Below the pieces are notes generated by a model, which saw only the letters and a program-made list of their open reading frames with translations, searched no databases and was not told where the DNA came from. A stretch of 64,000 nucleotides of DNA from Streptomyces sp. NBC_01214 (GTDB taxonomy: Bacteria; Actinomycetota; Actinomycetes; Streptomycetales; Streptomycetaceae): contig NZ_JAPEOS010000001.1 in the NCBI RefSeq assembly GCF_026340975.1, positions 3,381,001 to 3,445,000 on the forward strand, read 5' to 3'. Made by a program: the position numbers and the translations under genes. Positions 8,023-23,736 of the stretch are shown in pieces (position 1 is the first letter of the stretch; every line of letters starts with the position of its first letter).

Positions 8023-8586
8023 ATGCGTACGCGATCCACGAAGTTTCGGCTCGGTCTCATCATTTCGGCGACACTGATCGGCGCGGGTGCCATGGCACCG
8101 GTCGCCACGGCGGCCCCGGCGCCGTCCGTCCAGACGGTCTCCGCGTTCGCGGACGGCGACGCGAATCCGGGCGGGGGCCGGTTCGACGGCCGGGCGGTGC
8201 TCAGCGGAGTCAAGGTGGACAAGGGCAGTGTCCGTGTCGGTGACCGGGTCTGTGCGGGCAGCTGCGAGGGATCGGTGAACGGCACCAACGGTGGCAAGGG
8301 CGGCATCTGCGCCGGTCTGTGCAACGGCAGCGCCAACGGCGGCACCGGCGTCACGGGCGTGCCGGGCGGGACCGGCGGCACCGGCGGCAAGGGCGGCATC
8401 TGCGCCGGGACGTGCAACGGCAGCGCCAACGGCGGCACCGGCGGCACCGGCGGGGTGGCACTGCCCGGCGGTGACGGCGGCAAGGGCGGCACCGGCGGCG
8501 ACGGCGGCCTCTGCATCGGCTTCGGCTGCGGGACCACCGGCGGCTTCGGCGGTAACGGAGGCGCCGGCGGCAACGACGACGACTGA
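8023..8586 (+). CDS. Secreted glycine-rich protein with repeated CxxxC units
   Basis: 187 residues. Sec signal with cleavage near TAAPAPS (about residue 31). A short non-repetitive region (VLSGVKVDKGSVRVGDRV) is followed by glycine-rich sequence holding a repeated cassette, GGICAGLCNGSANGGTG and GGICAGTCNGSANGGTG, plus related VCAGSCEGSVNG upstream and LCIGFGCG downstream. That makes four Cys pairs, three CxxxC and one CxxxxC, which suits local disulfide loops or metal binding. Ends with Asp-Asp-Asp. The ribosome site AAGGGAG lies six bases before the ATG. Third of the secreted glycine-rich trio; function unknown. Confidence 0.8.
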   Translation: MRTRSTKFRLGLIISATLIGAGAMAPVATAAPAPSVQTVSAFADGDANPGGGRFDGRAVLSGVKVDKGSVRVGDRVCAGSCEGSVNGTNGGKGGICAGLCNGSANGGTGVTGVPGGTGGTGGKGGICAGTCNGSANGGTGGTGGVALPGGDGGKGGTGGDGGLCIGFGCGTTGGFGGNGGAGGNDDD

Positions 8587-8602
8587 CCGCCACGGACCGC
8601 GG

Positions 8603-8648
8603 CGCGCACCGGGGCCGGTCCCCTACAGGGGACCGGCCCCGGTGCGCG
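8603..8648. terminator. Very long perfect hairpin terminator
   Basis: 21-bp perfect stem (8603-8623 with 8628-8648) and a TACA loop, 16 bases after the stop. The longest uninterrupted inverted repeat seen in the window. Confidence 0.85.
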
Positions 8649-8783
8649 TCCGCATGCGCGCCCGTCCCGCCCGTCCCGCTCGACGGGGCGGCGCGCGGGT
8701 GGGGCGCTCGATAGACTTCCAGGTATGGAAGAGCGGCCTGCCGCGTCCGGCGGCGCCACCCGGCAGGGTGAGGGGGGCGCCCG

Positions 8784-9800
8784 ATGAGCGAGGCATCCAA
8801 CCTCAGCGTGTACGCGGGCCGTGCCTCGGGCCTCATCGGCAAGCAGATCGCGGGCTACCGGGTGGAGCGCATGATCGGCCGCGGTGGCATGGCCGTCGTC
8901 TACTGCGCGAAGGACCTGCGCCTGGACCGTACGGTCGCGCTCAAACTCATCGCCCCCGAGCGGGCCCGGGACGAGACCTTCCGACGCCGCTTCACGCACG
9001 AATCGCGGGTGGCCGCATCGATCGACCACCCGCACATCGTGCCCATCTTCGAAGCCGGTGAGACCGACGGCGTCCTCTACATCGCCATGCGCTACGTCTC
9101 CGGCCTGGACCTGCGCGCGCTGCTGGACCGCGAGGGCCCGCTGCCCGTGGCGACCGCCCTGCGGATCGCCGCCCAAGTGGCATCGGCGCTCGACGCGGCC
9201 CATGACCACGATCTCGTGCACCGGGACGTCAAGCCCGGCAACATCCTGGTCGCGGCGGGCACCGACAGCGAGCACCCCGAGCACATCTACCTCACGGACT
9301 TCGGGCTGACGAAGAAGGCGCTGGCGCTGACCGGGTTCACCACGGACGGCGAGTTCGTCGGGACGCTCGACTACATGGCGCCGGAACAGATCTCCGGCAG
9401 GCCGGTGGACGGTAGGTGCGACCTCTACAGCCTGGCGTGCGTCGTCTACGAAACGCTCGCCGGCGGGCCGCCCTTCCAGCGCGAGGAGGACGCGGCGCTG
9501 CTGTGGGCGCACCAGTACGACCCCCCGCCCCCGCTGACGGAAAGGCGGCCGGGAATCGCTCCCGCCGCCGCCGACGTACTGACCAAGGCCCTGTCGAAGG
9601 TCCCCGAGGACCGCTACGGGTCCTGCCTCGAATTCGTGGCCGCGTTGCGCGCCGCCACGGGAGGCGGCAACGGCCGTTACGCCGATCCGCCGGCGCGGGA
9701 GGACTCCCGTCCCCCCGGTGTCCCGGGGGACTCCGCGCCCCCGCGGGAGCCCCCGGTCTGGGCCCGGCCGATCTTCTACGGCCGGCCCGACGGCCCCTGA
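8784..9800 (+). CDS. Soluble Ser/Thr protein kinase (PknB type, no membrane segment)
   Basis: 338 residues with a complete Hanks-type kinase domain at about 25-285: glycine loop IGRGGMAVVY, VALKLI lysine, HRDVKPGN near 147, TDFGLT near 172, GTLDYMAPEQ and DLYSLACVVYE. The C-terminal 55 residues are Pro-rich and disordered, and there is no transmembrane helix, PASTA or other sensor domain, so it is probably cytosolic and controlled by a partner. ATG 8784 follows GGTGAGGGGGG. It is next to the WD40, TPR and glycine-rich secreted genes; substrates are not evident. A strong hairpin follows. Confidence 0.93.
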   Translation: MSEASNLSVYAGRASGLIGKQIAGYRVERMIGRGGMAVVYCAKDLRLDRTVALKLIAPERARDETFRRRFTHESRVAASIDHPHIVPIFEAGETDGVLYIAMRYVSGLDLRALLDREGPLPVATALRIAAQVASALDAAHDHDLVHRDVKPGNILVAAGTDSEHPEHIYLTDFGLTKKALALTGFTTDGEFVGTLDYMAPEQISGRPVDGRCDLYSLACVVYETLAGGPPFQREEDAALLWAHQYDPPPPLTERRPGIAPAAADVLTKALSKVPEDRYGSCLEFVAALRAATGGGNGRYADPPAREDSRPPGVPGDSAPPREPPVWARPIFYGRPDGP

Positions 9801-9808
9801 GAACGGCT

Positions 9809-9845
9809 CAGGGCCGTCCCGCCGGTACCGGCCGGGACGGCCCTG
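9809..9845. terminator. Hairpin terminator after the Ser/Thr kinase gene
   Basis: 13-bp perfect stem (9809-9821 with 9833-9845) around an 11-nt, itself palindromic, loop. It lies between convergent genes and may stop transcription from both. Confidence 0.75.
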
Positions 9846-9880
9846 CTGCGTACGTCATTCCTGTGCGAGTTCCGCGGTCG

Positions 9881-10111
9881 TCACAGCCCCATCGAGATGG
9901 CCAGGCGGGTCATCTCGGCCGTGGTGCTGATGTTCAGCTTGGCGCGGATGCGGCGCAGGTAGGCGTCGACCGTGTGCTTGGAGAGCCCCATCTGGCGAGC
10001 CGTCTGCAGGTAGGTGCAGCCTGCGGCGATGTGGCGCAGTGCCTCCTGCTCGCGCGGGGCGAGGGTGGGGGCGGTGGTTTCGGTCTGCGGGGCGACGAGG
10101 GTGAGGCTCAT
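9881..10111 (-). CDS. Orphan LuxR-type DNA-binding protein (HTH only)
   Basis: 76 residues. Residues 16-76 form a complete LuxR/NarL helix-turn-helix (LAPREQEALRHIAAGC, LSKHTVDAYLRRIRAKLN, TTAEMTRLA). There is no receiver or other input domain. ATG 10111 is chosen over an upstream in-frame start because GGAGG sits five bases before it. Probably a small transcription factor; its neighbour on the same strand, upstream, is a PAS/SpoIIE signalling protein. Confidence 0.85.
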   Translation of the reverse strand: MSLTLVAPQTETTAPTLAPREQEALRHIAAGCTYLQTARQMGLSKHTVDAYLRRIRAKLNISTTAEMTRLAISMGL

Positions 10112-10300
10112 GATTTCCTCCGACGGATCGGTCTGGTCATCACTGCTCACGTCCTCGGAAGCAGGGAACGTATACCTGAATGTCGGTGTTTGTCCCTGAT
10201 AAAGAGCTTGTCGGCGGGACTTCATGAAGCTGTCCGCCGACTGTCACAGGCGCGTCACAGGGAACATTTCCGTGCATATCGCCCAGCCCCGTACGCGTCC

Positions 10301-12745
10301 TCAGTACTCGGTGAGGGACTGCTCGGCCCAGATGGTCTTGCCGATGGCCGCGTGCCGGGTGCCCCAACGCTCGGCGAGCTGGGCGACCAGCAGCAGGCCC
10401 CGCCCGCCCTCGTCGAAGGTCCGGGCCCGCCGCATGTGCGGGGCGGTACTGCTCGCGTCGGAGACCTCGCAGATCAGGGTGCTGTTCTTCTCGTGGATCA
10501 GCCGCAGCTGGATGGGCGGCTGGCCGTACCTGATCGCATTGGTGACCAGCTCACTGACGAGGAGCTCGGTGACGAAGGCGGCCTCCTCCAGCCCCCAGGC
10601 CGTCAGCTGGTCGGTGGTCTGGCGCCGGGCCGTGGCGACCACGGAGGGTTCGGAGGGCAGGTCCCAGACGACGACCTGGTCGGCGTGCAGGCTCCGGGTC
10701 CGGGCGACGAGCAGGGCCACGTCGTCGTCGGGGCGGTGCGTCAACATGGCCGTCAGTACCCGGTCGCACACCGCGTCCAGCGTGTCCGCGGGCCGCACCA
10801 GGGCCGCGAACATGCTGTCCAGCGCCTCGTCGATGTCGTGGTCGCGGGCCTGCAACAGACCGTCGGTGTAGAGGGCGAGGATGCTGCCCTCGGGCAGCTC
10901 GACCTCGAGCGTCTCGAAGGGCAGGCCGCCCAGACCGAGCGGGGGACCGGCCGGGACGTCCAGGAGGTACACGGAGCCCTCCGGGGAGACCACGGCGGGC
11001 GGCGGGTGGCCGGCCCGGGCGACCGTGCAGCGGCGGATGACCGGGTCGTAGACCACGTAGAGGCAGGTGGTGCCGATGCCCCCGGCCGTCTCCCCGCCGG
11101 ACTCCTGGTCGCCCTCGTCGGCGGACAGGTGGATGACGAGGTCGTCGAGGTGGGTGAGCAGCTCGTCCGGTCCCAGGTCGACATCGGCCAGGGTGCGTAC
11201 GGCGGTGCGCAGCCGCCCCATGGTGGCGGTGGCCCGGATGCCGTGGCCGACGACGTCCCCCACGACCAGGGCCACCCGGGCGCCCGACAGCGGGATCACG
11301 TCGAACCAGTCGCCGCCCACACCGGCCTCGCCGGCCGCGGGCAGGTAGCGGGAGGCGATCTCCAGCGCGGCCTGATCGGGCAGCGTGTGCGGGAGCAGGC
11401 TGCGCTGCAGCGTCATGGTCGTCGTGTGTTCCCGGCCGGACCGGTACGCGTTGCGGATCCCGGCCGCCGCCCGGGCCGTGAGCTCCCCGGCCACCCGCAG
11501 ATCCTCCGGCTGGAAGGGCTCCCGGCGCCGGTGGCGGCTGAAGACGGCCACACCGAGCGTGCCCCCGCCGGCCCGCATCGGCACCACCATGATCGAGTGG
11601 GCCCCGTACTCCCCGATCCAGGCGGCTCCGGGGTCCTGGGCCGCCCAGTGGGCGAGGGCCGGGTCCTCGGCCCCGTACACGACGCCGTGGCCCGCGACCA
11701 GCGCTTCGACGGGCGGCGACAGCGGCGGATAGCTGGTCGTGTCCCCGACGGGGACCCTGGACTCCGGCGTTCCGTCGAGGACCGACCGCGCCGCGGCACG
11801 GCACACGGTGACCGGCCCGTCGGCCTGGACCGAGGACGGCTCGTCGCCGCGCGGGAGCGGTTCCAGCAGGTCCACGACCGCGAAATCGGCGAACCGGGGG
11901 ACGGCGGCGTCGGCCAGCTCGTGTGCCGTGCGGACACTGTCCAGCGTGGTCCCGATGGGCGCGGTGGCGACCTCGTCCGTCAGGAGCATCTGGTGCTGGA
12001 CGCCCTCCACCCCGCTCCGGTCGTGCGCGGCCAGACATACGGCGTGCACCCGGCCGTCCTGGTCCCGCAACGGCGCCAGCGAGGTGGCCCAACCGTGCTC
12101 CGCGCCGGCGCCCGTCGGGTGGACGAAGGCCTCCATGTACTGCGGCTCACCGGAGTCCAACGTCAAGCGCATCCGGCGCTCGGTCTCGTCGCTCACGGGA
12201 TCCGGCGCGATCTCCGGCAGTCGTAGCCCCCGCATCTCGGCCTCCGTGAGGGAGAGCGTGCGCTCCATGCCGGTGTTCGCCCGTACCAGTCGCAGGTCCG
12301 CGTTGAAGATCGCCAGGAAGCAGGGGGACTGGGTGAACGCCCATTCCTTCAGCGGTTCGTCCCAGGGAGATCGGGATGCGCCCCCGACGGCGGACACCAC
12401 GAACCACTTGGTGCTGCCGCCGCTGGACGTCCAGCGGTGCGCGAGCAGTGCCACCTCCATGCGGTGACCGTCCCGGTGGCGCAGCGCCACCGTGCCGCTC
12501 CACCGCTCCTGCTCGGACGGCACCCGCCGCGCCGCGTCACTGAGGACGTCGGCGAGCCGGTGGGCGGCGGGCAGCCCCACGACCTCGGACGGGACGTAGC
12601 CGAGCAGCCGGGTCGCGCCCTCGCTCCACTCGGTGACGATGCCCTGCTCGTTGATCGTCGCCGAGGCCGTGTAGGCCGACTCGAGGGAGGCGCCCGTTTC
12701 TTCGGGCCGCTCACCAGGAGAGGTGGGAACTCGCTCCATCGCCAC
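10301..12745 (-). CDS. PAS-PAS-GAF-SpoIIE phosphatase-HATPase signalling protein
   Basis: 814 residues. PAS-like sensors at about 20-125 and 130-240, a GAF domain at about 265-420, a PP2C/SpoIIE phosphatase at about 440-655 (LQRSLLPHTLPDQ, GDWFDVIPL, VGDVVGHG, LALYTDGLLQ) and a C-terminal histidine-kinase-type ATPase at about 680-810 (ELVTNAIRYG, DEGGRGLLLVAQL). This is the actinobacterial fusion of phosphatase with an anti-sigma-factor-like kinase, expected to act on an anti-sigma antagonist and so switch a sigma factor. No antagonist gene lies nearby. The start is GTG 12745 or ATG 12739. A paralogue of similar build is at 59515-61611. Confidence 0.92.
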   Translation of the reverse strand: MAMERVPTSPGERPEETGASLESAYTASATINEQGIVTEWSEGATRLLGYVPSEVVGLPAAHRLADVLSDAARRVPSEQERWSGTVALRHRDGHRMEVALLAHRWTSSGGSTKWFVVSAVGGASRSPWDEPLKEWAFTQSPCFLAIFNADLRLVRANTGMERTLSLTEAEMRGLRLPEIAPDPVSDETERRMRLTLDSGEPQYMEAFVHPTGAGAEHGWATSLAPLRDQDGRVHAVCLAAHDRSGVEGVQHQMLLTDEVATAPIGTTLDSVRTAHELADAAVPRFADFAVVDLLEPLPRGDEPSSVQADGPVTVCRAAARSVLDGTPESRVPVGDTTSYPPLSPPVEALVAGHGVVYGAEDPALAHWAAQDPGAAWIGEYGAHSIMVVPMRAGGGTLGVAVFSRHRRREPFQPEDLRVAGELTARAAAGIRNAYRSGREHTTTMTLQRSLLPHTLPDQAALEIASRYLPAAGEAGVGGDWFDVIPLSGARVALVVGDVVGHGIRATATMGRLRTAVRTLADVDLGPDELLTHLDDLVIHLSADEGDQESGGETAGGIGTTCLYVVYDPVIRRCTVARAGHPPPAVVSPEGSVYLLDVPAGPPLGLGGLPFETLEVELPEGSILALYTDGLLQARDHDIDEALDSMFAALVRPADTLDAVCDRVLTAMLTHRPDDDVALLVARTRSLHADQVVVWDLPSEPSVVATARRQTTDQLTAWGLEEAAFVTELLVSELVTNAIRYGQPPIQLRLIHEKNSTLICEVSDASSTAPHMRRARTFDEGGRGLLLVAQLAERWGTRHAAIGKTIWAEQSLTEY

Positions 12746-12855
12746 TCATCTCGCCCTCGCTCGTTCCGCTGCCGCCGCCCCACGGGGACGTGCACGGCCA
12801 GGCGCTCCTTTGACCAGGATCATCCAGCCGGGCAAGGAGCACCAACGCAGTTCCG

Positions 12856-20695
<7,840 letters not shown>

Positions 20696-20981
20696 GGATG
20701 CCTCCGGTACGGACGGCGATTCGCTCCTGCTCTCGCGCAGGAAGGTCGATATCCACCGTGCCCGGAGGCGGGACGAGGCCGTAGTCCCGGCCATTCGTAC
20801 CTTGACGGGAGCGGAGGGACGGTATCCCGGGAGCCTCGACACGCAGGGTGACATTGCGTGCCCGCGGGTCACTCGATGTGGTGGGTCCGTGGTGGGAGTG
20901 GCGGCGCCGGGATGCGTCCGGTGCGTCCGCCGCCGACTATGGGCGGCGTACCACCCCCACTGTCGTTGTCAGGAGCTCACC

Positions 20982-21257
20982 ATGCTGGAGCGCAAACTGC
21001 GCAAGGACCACACCGAGGTCACCTTCATCCTGCCCGTCGACACCCCGCCGGGACCGGTCAGCGTGGTGGGCGACTTCAACGACTGGCAGCCCGGTGTCCA
21101 CACCCTGGCCCGACGCAAGGACGGCAAGCGCGCCGTGACCGTCGAGCTGCCCAGCAAGAGCACGCATTCCTTCCGGTACCTGGCGGCCGGGGACTACTGG
21201 TTCAACGACGAGAGCGCCGGGGACCAGGACGGCCCCAACAGCCGCCTGCACACCTGA
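20982..21257 (+). CDS. Stand-alone glycogen-binding (CBM48/isoamylase early-set) protein
   Basis: 91 residues that form just one early-set/CBM48 module: TEVTFILPVDTPPGPVSVVGDFNDWQ, then HSFRYLAAGDYWFNDESA. The GDFNDW and FRYL motifs are those of AMPK-beta and isoamylase N-terminal domains that bind alpha-glucans. No catalytic domain is attached, and no glycogen-metabolism gene is adjacent. AGGAG is six bases before the ATG. May act as an adaptor that targets another protein to glycogen; this is inference. Confidence 0.88.
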   Translation: MLERKLRKDHTEVTFILPVDTPPGPVSVVGDFNDWQPGVHTLARRKDGKRAVTVELPSKSTHSFRYLAAGDYWFNDESAGDQDGPNSRLHT

Positions 21258-21283
21258 CGGCCCGGACTCCTCGCGGACCGCAG

Positions 21284-21310
21284 CGCGCCCCGGCCATGGA
21301 CCGGGGCGCG
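21284..21310 (+). terminator. Hairpin terminator after the CBM48 gene
   Basis: 10-bp perfect stem (21284-21293 with 21301-21310), 7-nt loop, followed by TTTG. Separates the CBM48 gene from the siderophore operon promoter. Confidence 0.75.
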
Positions 21311-21335
21311 TTTGTGCGGCACCGATCAAGTCAAG

Positions 21336-21354
21336 TAAGGTTAGGCTAATCTAA
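21336..21354 (+). promoter_or_regulatory. Iron box (DmdR/IdeR operator) upstream of cchC
   Basis: TAAGGTTAGGCTAATCTAA matches the actinobacterial iron-box consensus TTAGGTTAGGCTAACCTAA at 17 of 19 positions. It lies about 175 bases before the cchC start. Iron-loaded DmdR/IdeR repressor is expected to bind and shut off the siderophore operon when iron is sufficient. Confidence 0.85.
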
Positions 21355-21443
21355 TCGATCAACAGTGCATATTTAGGGGCGAGTTGGCGGCCCCTCACTC
21401 CCGCGTGCCCGTTTTGTCTATCGACAGCGCGCCAGAGGATCAG

Positions 21444-21460
21444 CTTAGCTTTGCCTAAGT
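21444..21460 (+). promoter_or_regulatory. Possible second, weaker iron box
   Basis: CTTAGCTTTGCCTAAGT is an imperfect palindrome ending in the GCCTAAG half-site typical of iron boxes, 70 bases before cchC. A weaker or half-site; occupancy is uncertain. Confidence 0.45.
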
Positions 21461-21527
21461 TTCGGTCGCGGTTGCGTCGGCGTGCCGACCCGTCCGGGCG
21501 GTGGACGAAGGGATGACGTAGAGCGAC

Positions 21528-22586
21528 ATGGGCACGATTGCAGTGGAACGCCCCGTGCCCAGGGGCGTAGCGGAGGCCCGCCGGCGGCGGGTCGTGGGCT
21601 CGGTCACCCTGGTGCTGGTCCTCCTGGCCGCCGTGGTGGTCTCGTTGGCCGTCGGCGCGCGGGCGCTGACTCCCGCTGAGGTGTGGCGCGGGTTATCGGC
21701 GGCGCCGGACCCCGACCAGCGGCTCACCGAGATACGGCTGATCGTGCGGACCGTACGGGTGCCGCGCACGGTGCTCGCGGTCGCGGCGGGCGTGGCCCTG
21801 GGGGTCGGCGGGGCGCTGATCCAGGGGTACACGCGCAATCCGATCGCCGACACCGGTCTGCTGGGCGTGAACTCCGGTGCCTCCTTCGCGGTGGTGCTGG
21901 TGATCGCCCTGTTCGGGTTCGCCAACCCGTTCCAGTACGTCTGGTTCGCCTTCCTGGGGGCCGCGGCCGCCGGCGTCGTCGTCTTCGGACTGGCGAGCAT
22001 CGGCCGGGGGGCCGGAAACCCGCTGACCCTCGCGCTGGCCGGACAAGGGGTCACGGTGTTCCTCGCCGCGATGACCACGGCGGTCGCGCTGTCCGACAAG
22101 GCCTCGCTGAACGCCCTGCGGTTCTGGAACGCGGGCTCCGTGGCCGGTGTCGGGTTCGACGTCATCTGGCCGGTGATCGCGTTCATCGCCGTCGGGTTGG
22201 TGCTCGCGCTGATCACGCTGCCCGCCCTGAACCTGCTCAACCTCGGCGACGACGTCGCGCGGGGGCTGGGGGTGAACATCGTGCTCAGCCGGACCATCGG
22301 CATCGCCGCCATCACCCTGCTCGCGGGAGCCGCTACGGCGGCGTGCGGCCCCATCGCCTTCCTCGGCCTGATGGTGGCCCACATGGCCCGGTACCTGACC
22401 GGACCGGACTACCGCTGGCTGGTGCCGTACGCGGGCCTGCTCGGCGCCGTCGTCCTGCTGGTCTGCGACATAGCGGGGCGCCTGCTGGTGCGGCCGGGGG
22501 AGTTGGACGCGGGGGTCGTCGTGGCCCTCCTCGGAGCCCCGTTCTTCGCGGCCCTGGTGTGGCGCGGAAAGTTCAAGAGCGCATGA
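21528..22586 (+). CDS. cchC: Ferric-siderophore ABC importer permease (FecCD family)
   Basis: 352 residues of the FecCD family. About ten membrane helices begin after a short basic cytoplasmic start (ARRRRVVGSVTLVLVLL). Family signatures: VPRTVLAVAAGVALGVGGALIQGYTRNPIADTGLLGVNSGAS and GPIAFLGLMVAHMARYL (positions only, both clear in the sequence). Codon 56 (21693-21695) is TTA, the rare leucine codon read only by the bldA tRNA in Streptomyces. The stop overlaps the start of the next permease (ATGA). First gene after the iron boxes. The symbol rests on gene order and on the identity of the NRPS downstream. Confidence 0.88.
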   Translation: MGTIAVERPVPRGVAEARRRRVVGSVTLVLVLLAAVVVSLAVGARALTPAEVWRGLSAAPDPDQRLTEIRLIVRTVRVPRTVLAVAAGVALGVGGALIQGYTRNPIADTGLLGVNSGASFAVVLVIALFGFANPFQYVWFAFLGAAAAGVVVFGLASIGRGAGNPLTLALAGQGVTVFLAAMTTAVALSDKASLNALRFWNAGSVAGVGFDVIWPVIAFIAVGLVLALITLPALNLLNLGDDVARGLGVNIVLSRTIGIAAITLLAGAATAACGPIAFLGLMVAHMARYLTGPDYRWLVPYAGLLGAVVLLVCDIAGRLLVRPGELDAGVVVALLGAPFFAALVWRGKFKSA

Positions 22587-23659
22587 CCGGAACCGAGGTG
22601 ACCGAGGTGAAGGCATTGGCGCCAGTGACGCCGGGCGTGCGGCTCGGCCCCGTCTCGTTCGTGTGGCGGCCGTGGGTCGTGTGCGTCACGCTGCTGCTGG
22701 CGGCGGCGACCTTCCTCGTGTTCTGCGTGTCCATCGGAGTGGGGGACTTCCCGATCGGCCTGTCGCGGGTGATCGCCACGGTCGTGGGCGGCGGCGAGCA
22801 GGTCGACCAGTTCGTCATCATGGACCTACGGATGCCGCGCGCCCTGGCCGGGCTCGTCGTGGGCGTCGCGCTCGGGGTGTCCGGGGCGATCACCCAGTCG
22901 ATCGCGCGCAATCCGCTGGCCAGCCCGGACATCCTGGGGATCACCGGGGGCGCCAGCGCGGTCGCGGTGTTCCTGGTGACGGTGTCGGGCGGGACCGCCG
23001 CGGCGGTCGTCAGCTCCGTGGGCCTGTCCGGGGCGGCGCTCGCGGGCGGGCTCGGCACGGGGCTCCTCGTGTACTTCCTGGCGTGGCGGCGCGGGATCGA
23101 CGGCTTCCGGCTCATCCTCATCGGCATTTCGGTGAGCGCCGTGATGGAGGCGGTCACGACCTGGCTGCTGGTCACGGCCGACATCAGGGACGTGGCCCGG
23201 GCCCAGGCCTGGCTGGTCGGCTCGTTGGACAACCGGTCGTGGGACGACGTGGGCGTGGCGCTGTGGTGCACCCTCGCCCTGATGGTCGTCGTGACGGTGG
23301 TCGCGTTCCAGTTCAAACCGCTGCACCTCGGTGACGACGTGGCCGCGGGCCTGGGCGTCCGGTACACGAGGGTGCGCGCGGTGCTGCTGCTGTGCGCCGT
23401 GCTGCTCGCCGGCGTGGCGGTGAGCGCGGCCGGCCCGGTCCCGTTCGTCGCGCTGGTGGCGCCGCAGGTGGCGATGCGGCTCGCGAAGTGCCCGACACCG
23501 CCGATGGCGGCCTCCGGGATGGTCGGAGCCCTGCTGCTGATCGGCGCGGACCTGGTCGCTCGTACGGCACTGCCGATCACCCTCCCGGTCGGCGTGGTGA
23601 CCGCGGTGATCGGCGGTCCCTTCCTCATCCATCTGCTGGTGCGGGCCAACCTCCGCTAG
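22583..23659 (+). CDS. cchD: Ferric-siderophore ABC importer permease (FecCD family)
   Basis: 358 residues, second half of the heterodimeric membrane channel. A leading helix VCVTLLLAAATFLVFCVSIG, the family motif RMPRALAGLVVGVALGVSGA followed by SIARNPLASPDILGITGGAS, and AGPVPFVALVAPQVAMRL near residue 290. Starts inside the cchC stop (4-bp overlap), so translation is coupled. Imports ferric siderophore together with CchC, CchE and the lipoprotein CchF. Confidence 0.9.
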   Translation: MTGTEVTEVKALAPVTPGVRLGPVSFVWRPWVVCVTLLLAAATFLVFCVSIGVGDFPIGLSRVIATVVGGGEQVDQFVIMDLRMPRALAGLVVGVALGVSGAITQSIARNPLASPDILGITGGASAVAVFLVTVSGGTAAAVVSSVGLSGAALAGGLGTGLLVYFLAWRRGIDGFRLILIGISVSAVMEAVTTWLLVTADIRDVARAQAWLVGSLDNRSWDDVGVALWCTLALMVVVTVVAFQFKPLHLGDDVAAGLGVRYTRVRAVLLLCAVLLAGVAVSAAGPVPFVALVAPQVAMRLAKCPTPPMAASGMVGALLLIGADLVARTALPITLPVGVVTAVIGGPFLIHLLVRANLR

Positions 23660-23695
23660 CCGGCGTCCCCGCAGGCCCTCGGACACCAGACGCTC

Positions 23696-23723
23696 AGACA
23701 CCAGACACCAGACACCAGACACC
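23696..23723. repeat. Four tandem AGACACC heptamers
   Basis: Four perfect copies of a 7-bp unit in the short gap between cchD and cchE, just before the cchE start. A degenerate copy lies upstream near 23682-23690. Seven is not a multiple of three, but the repeat is intergenic, so slippage would change only spacing. Confidence 0.8.
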
Positions 23724-23736
23724 GGACCCTTCAGAC

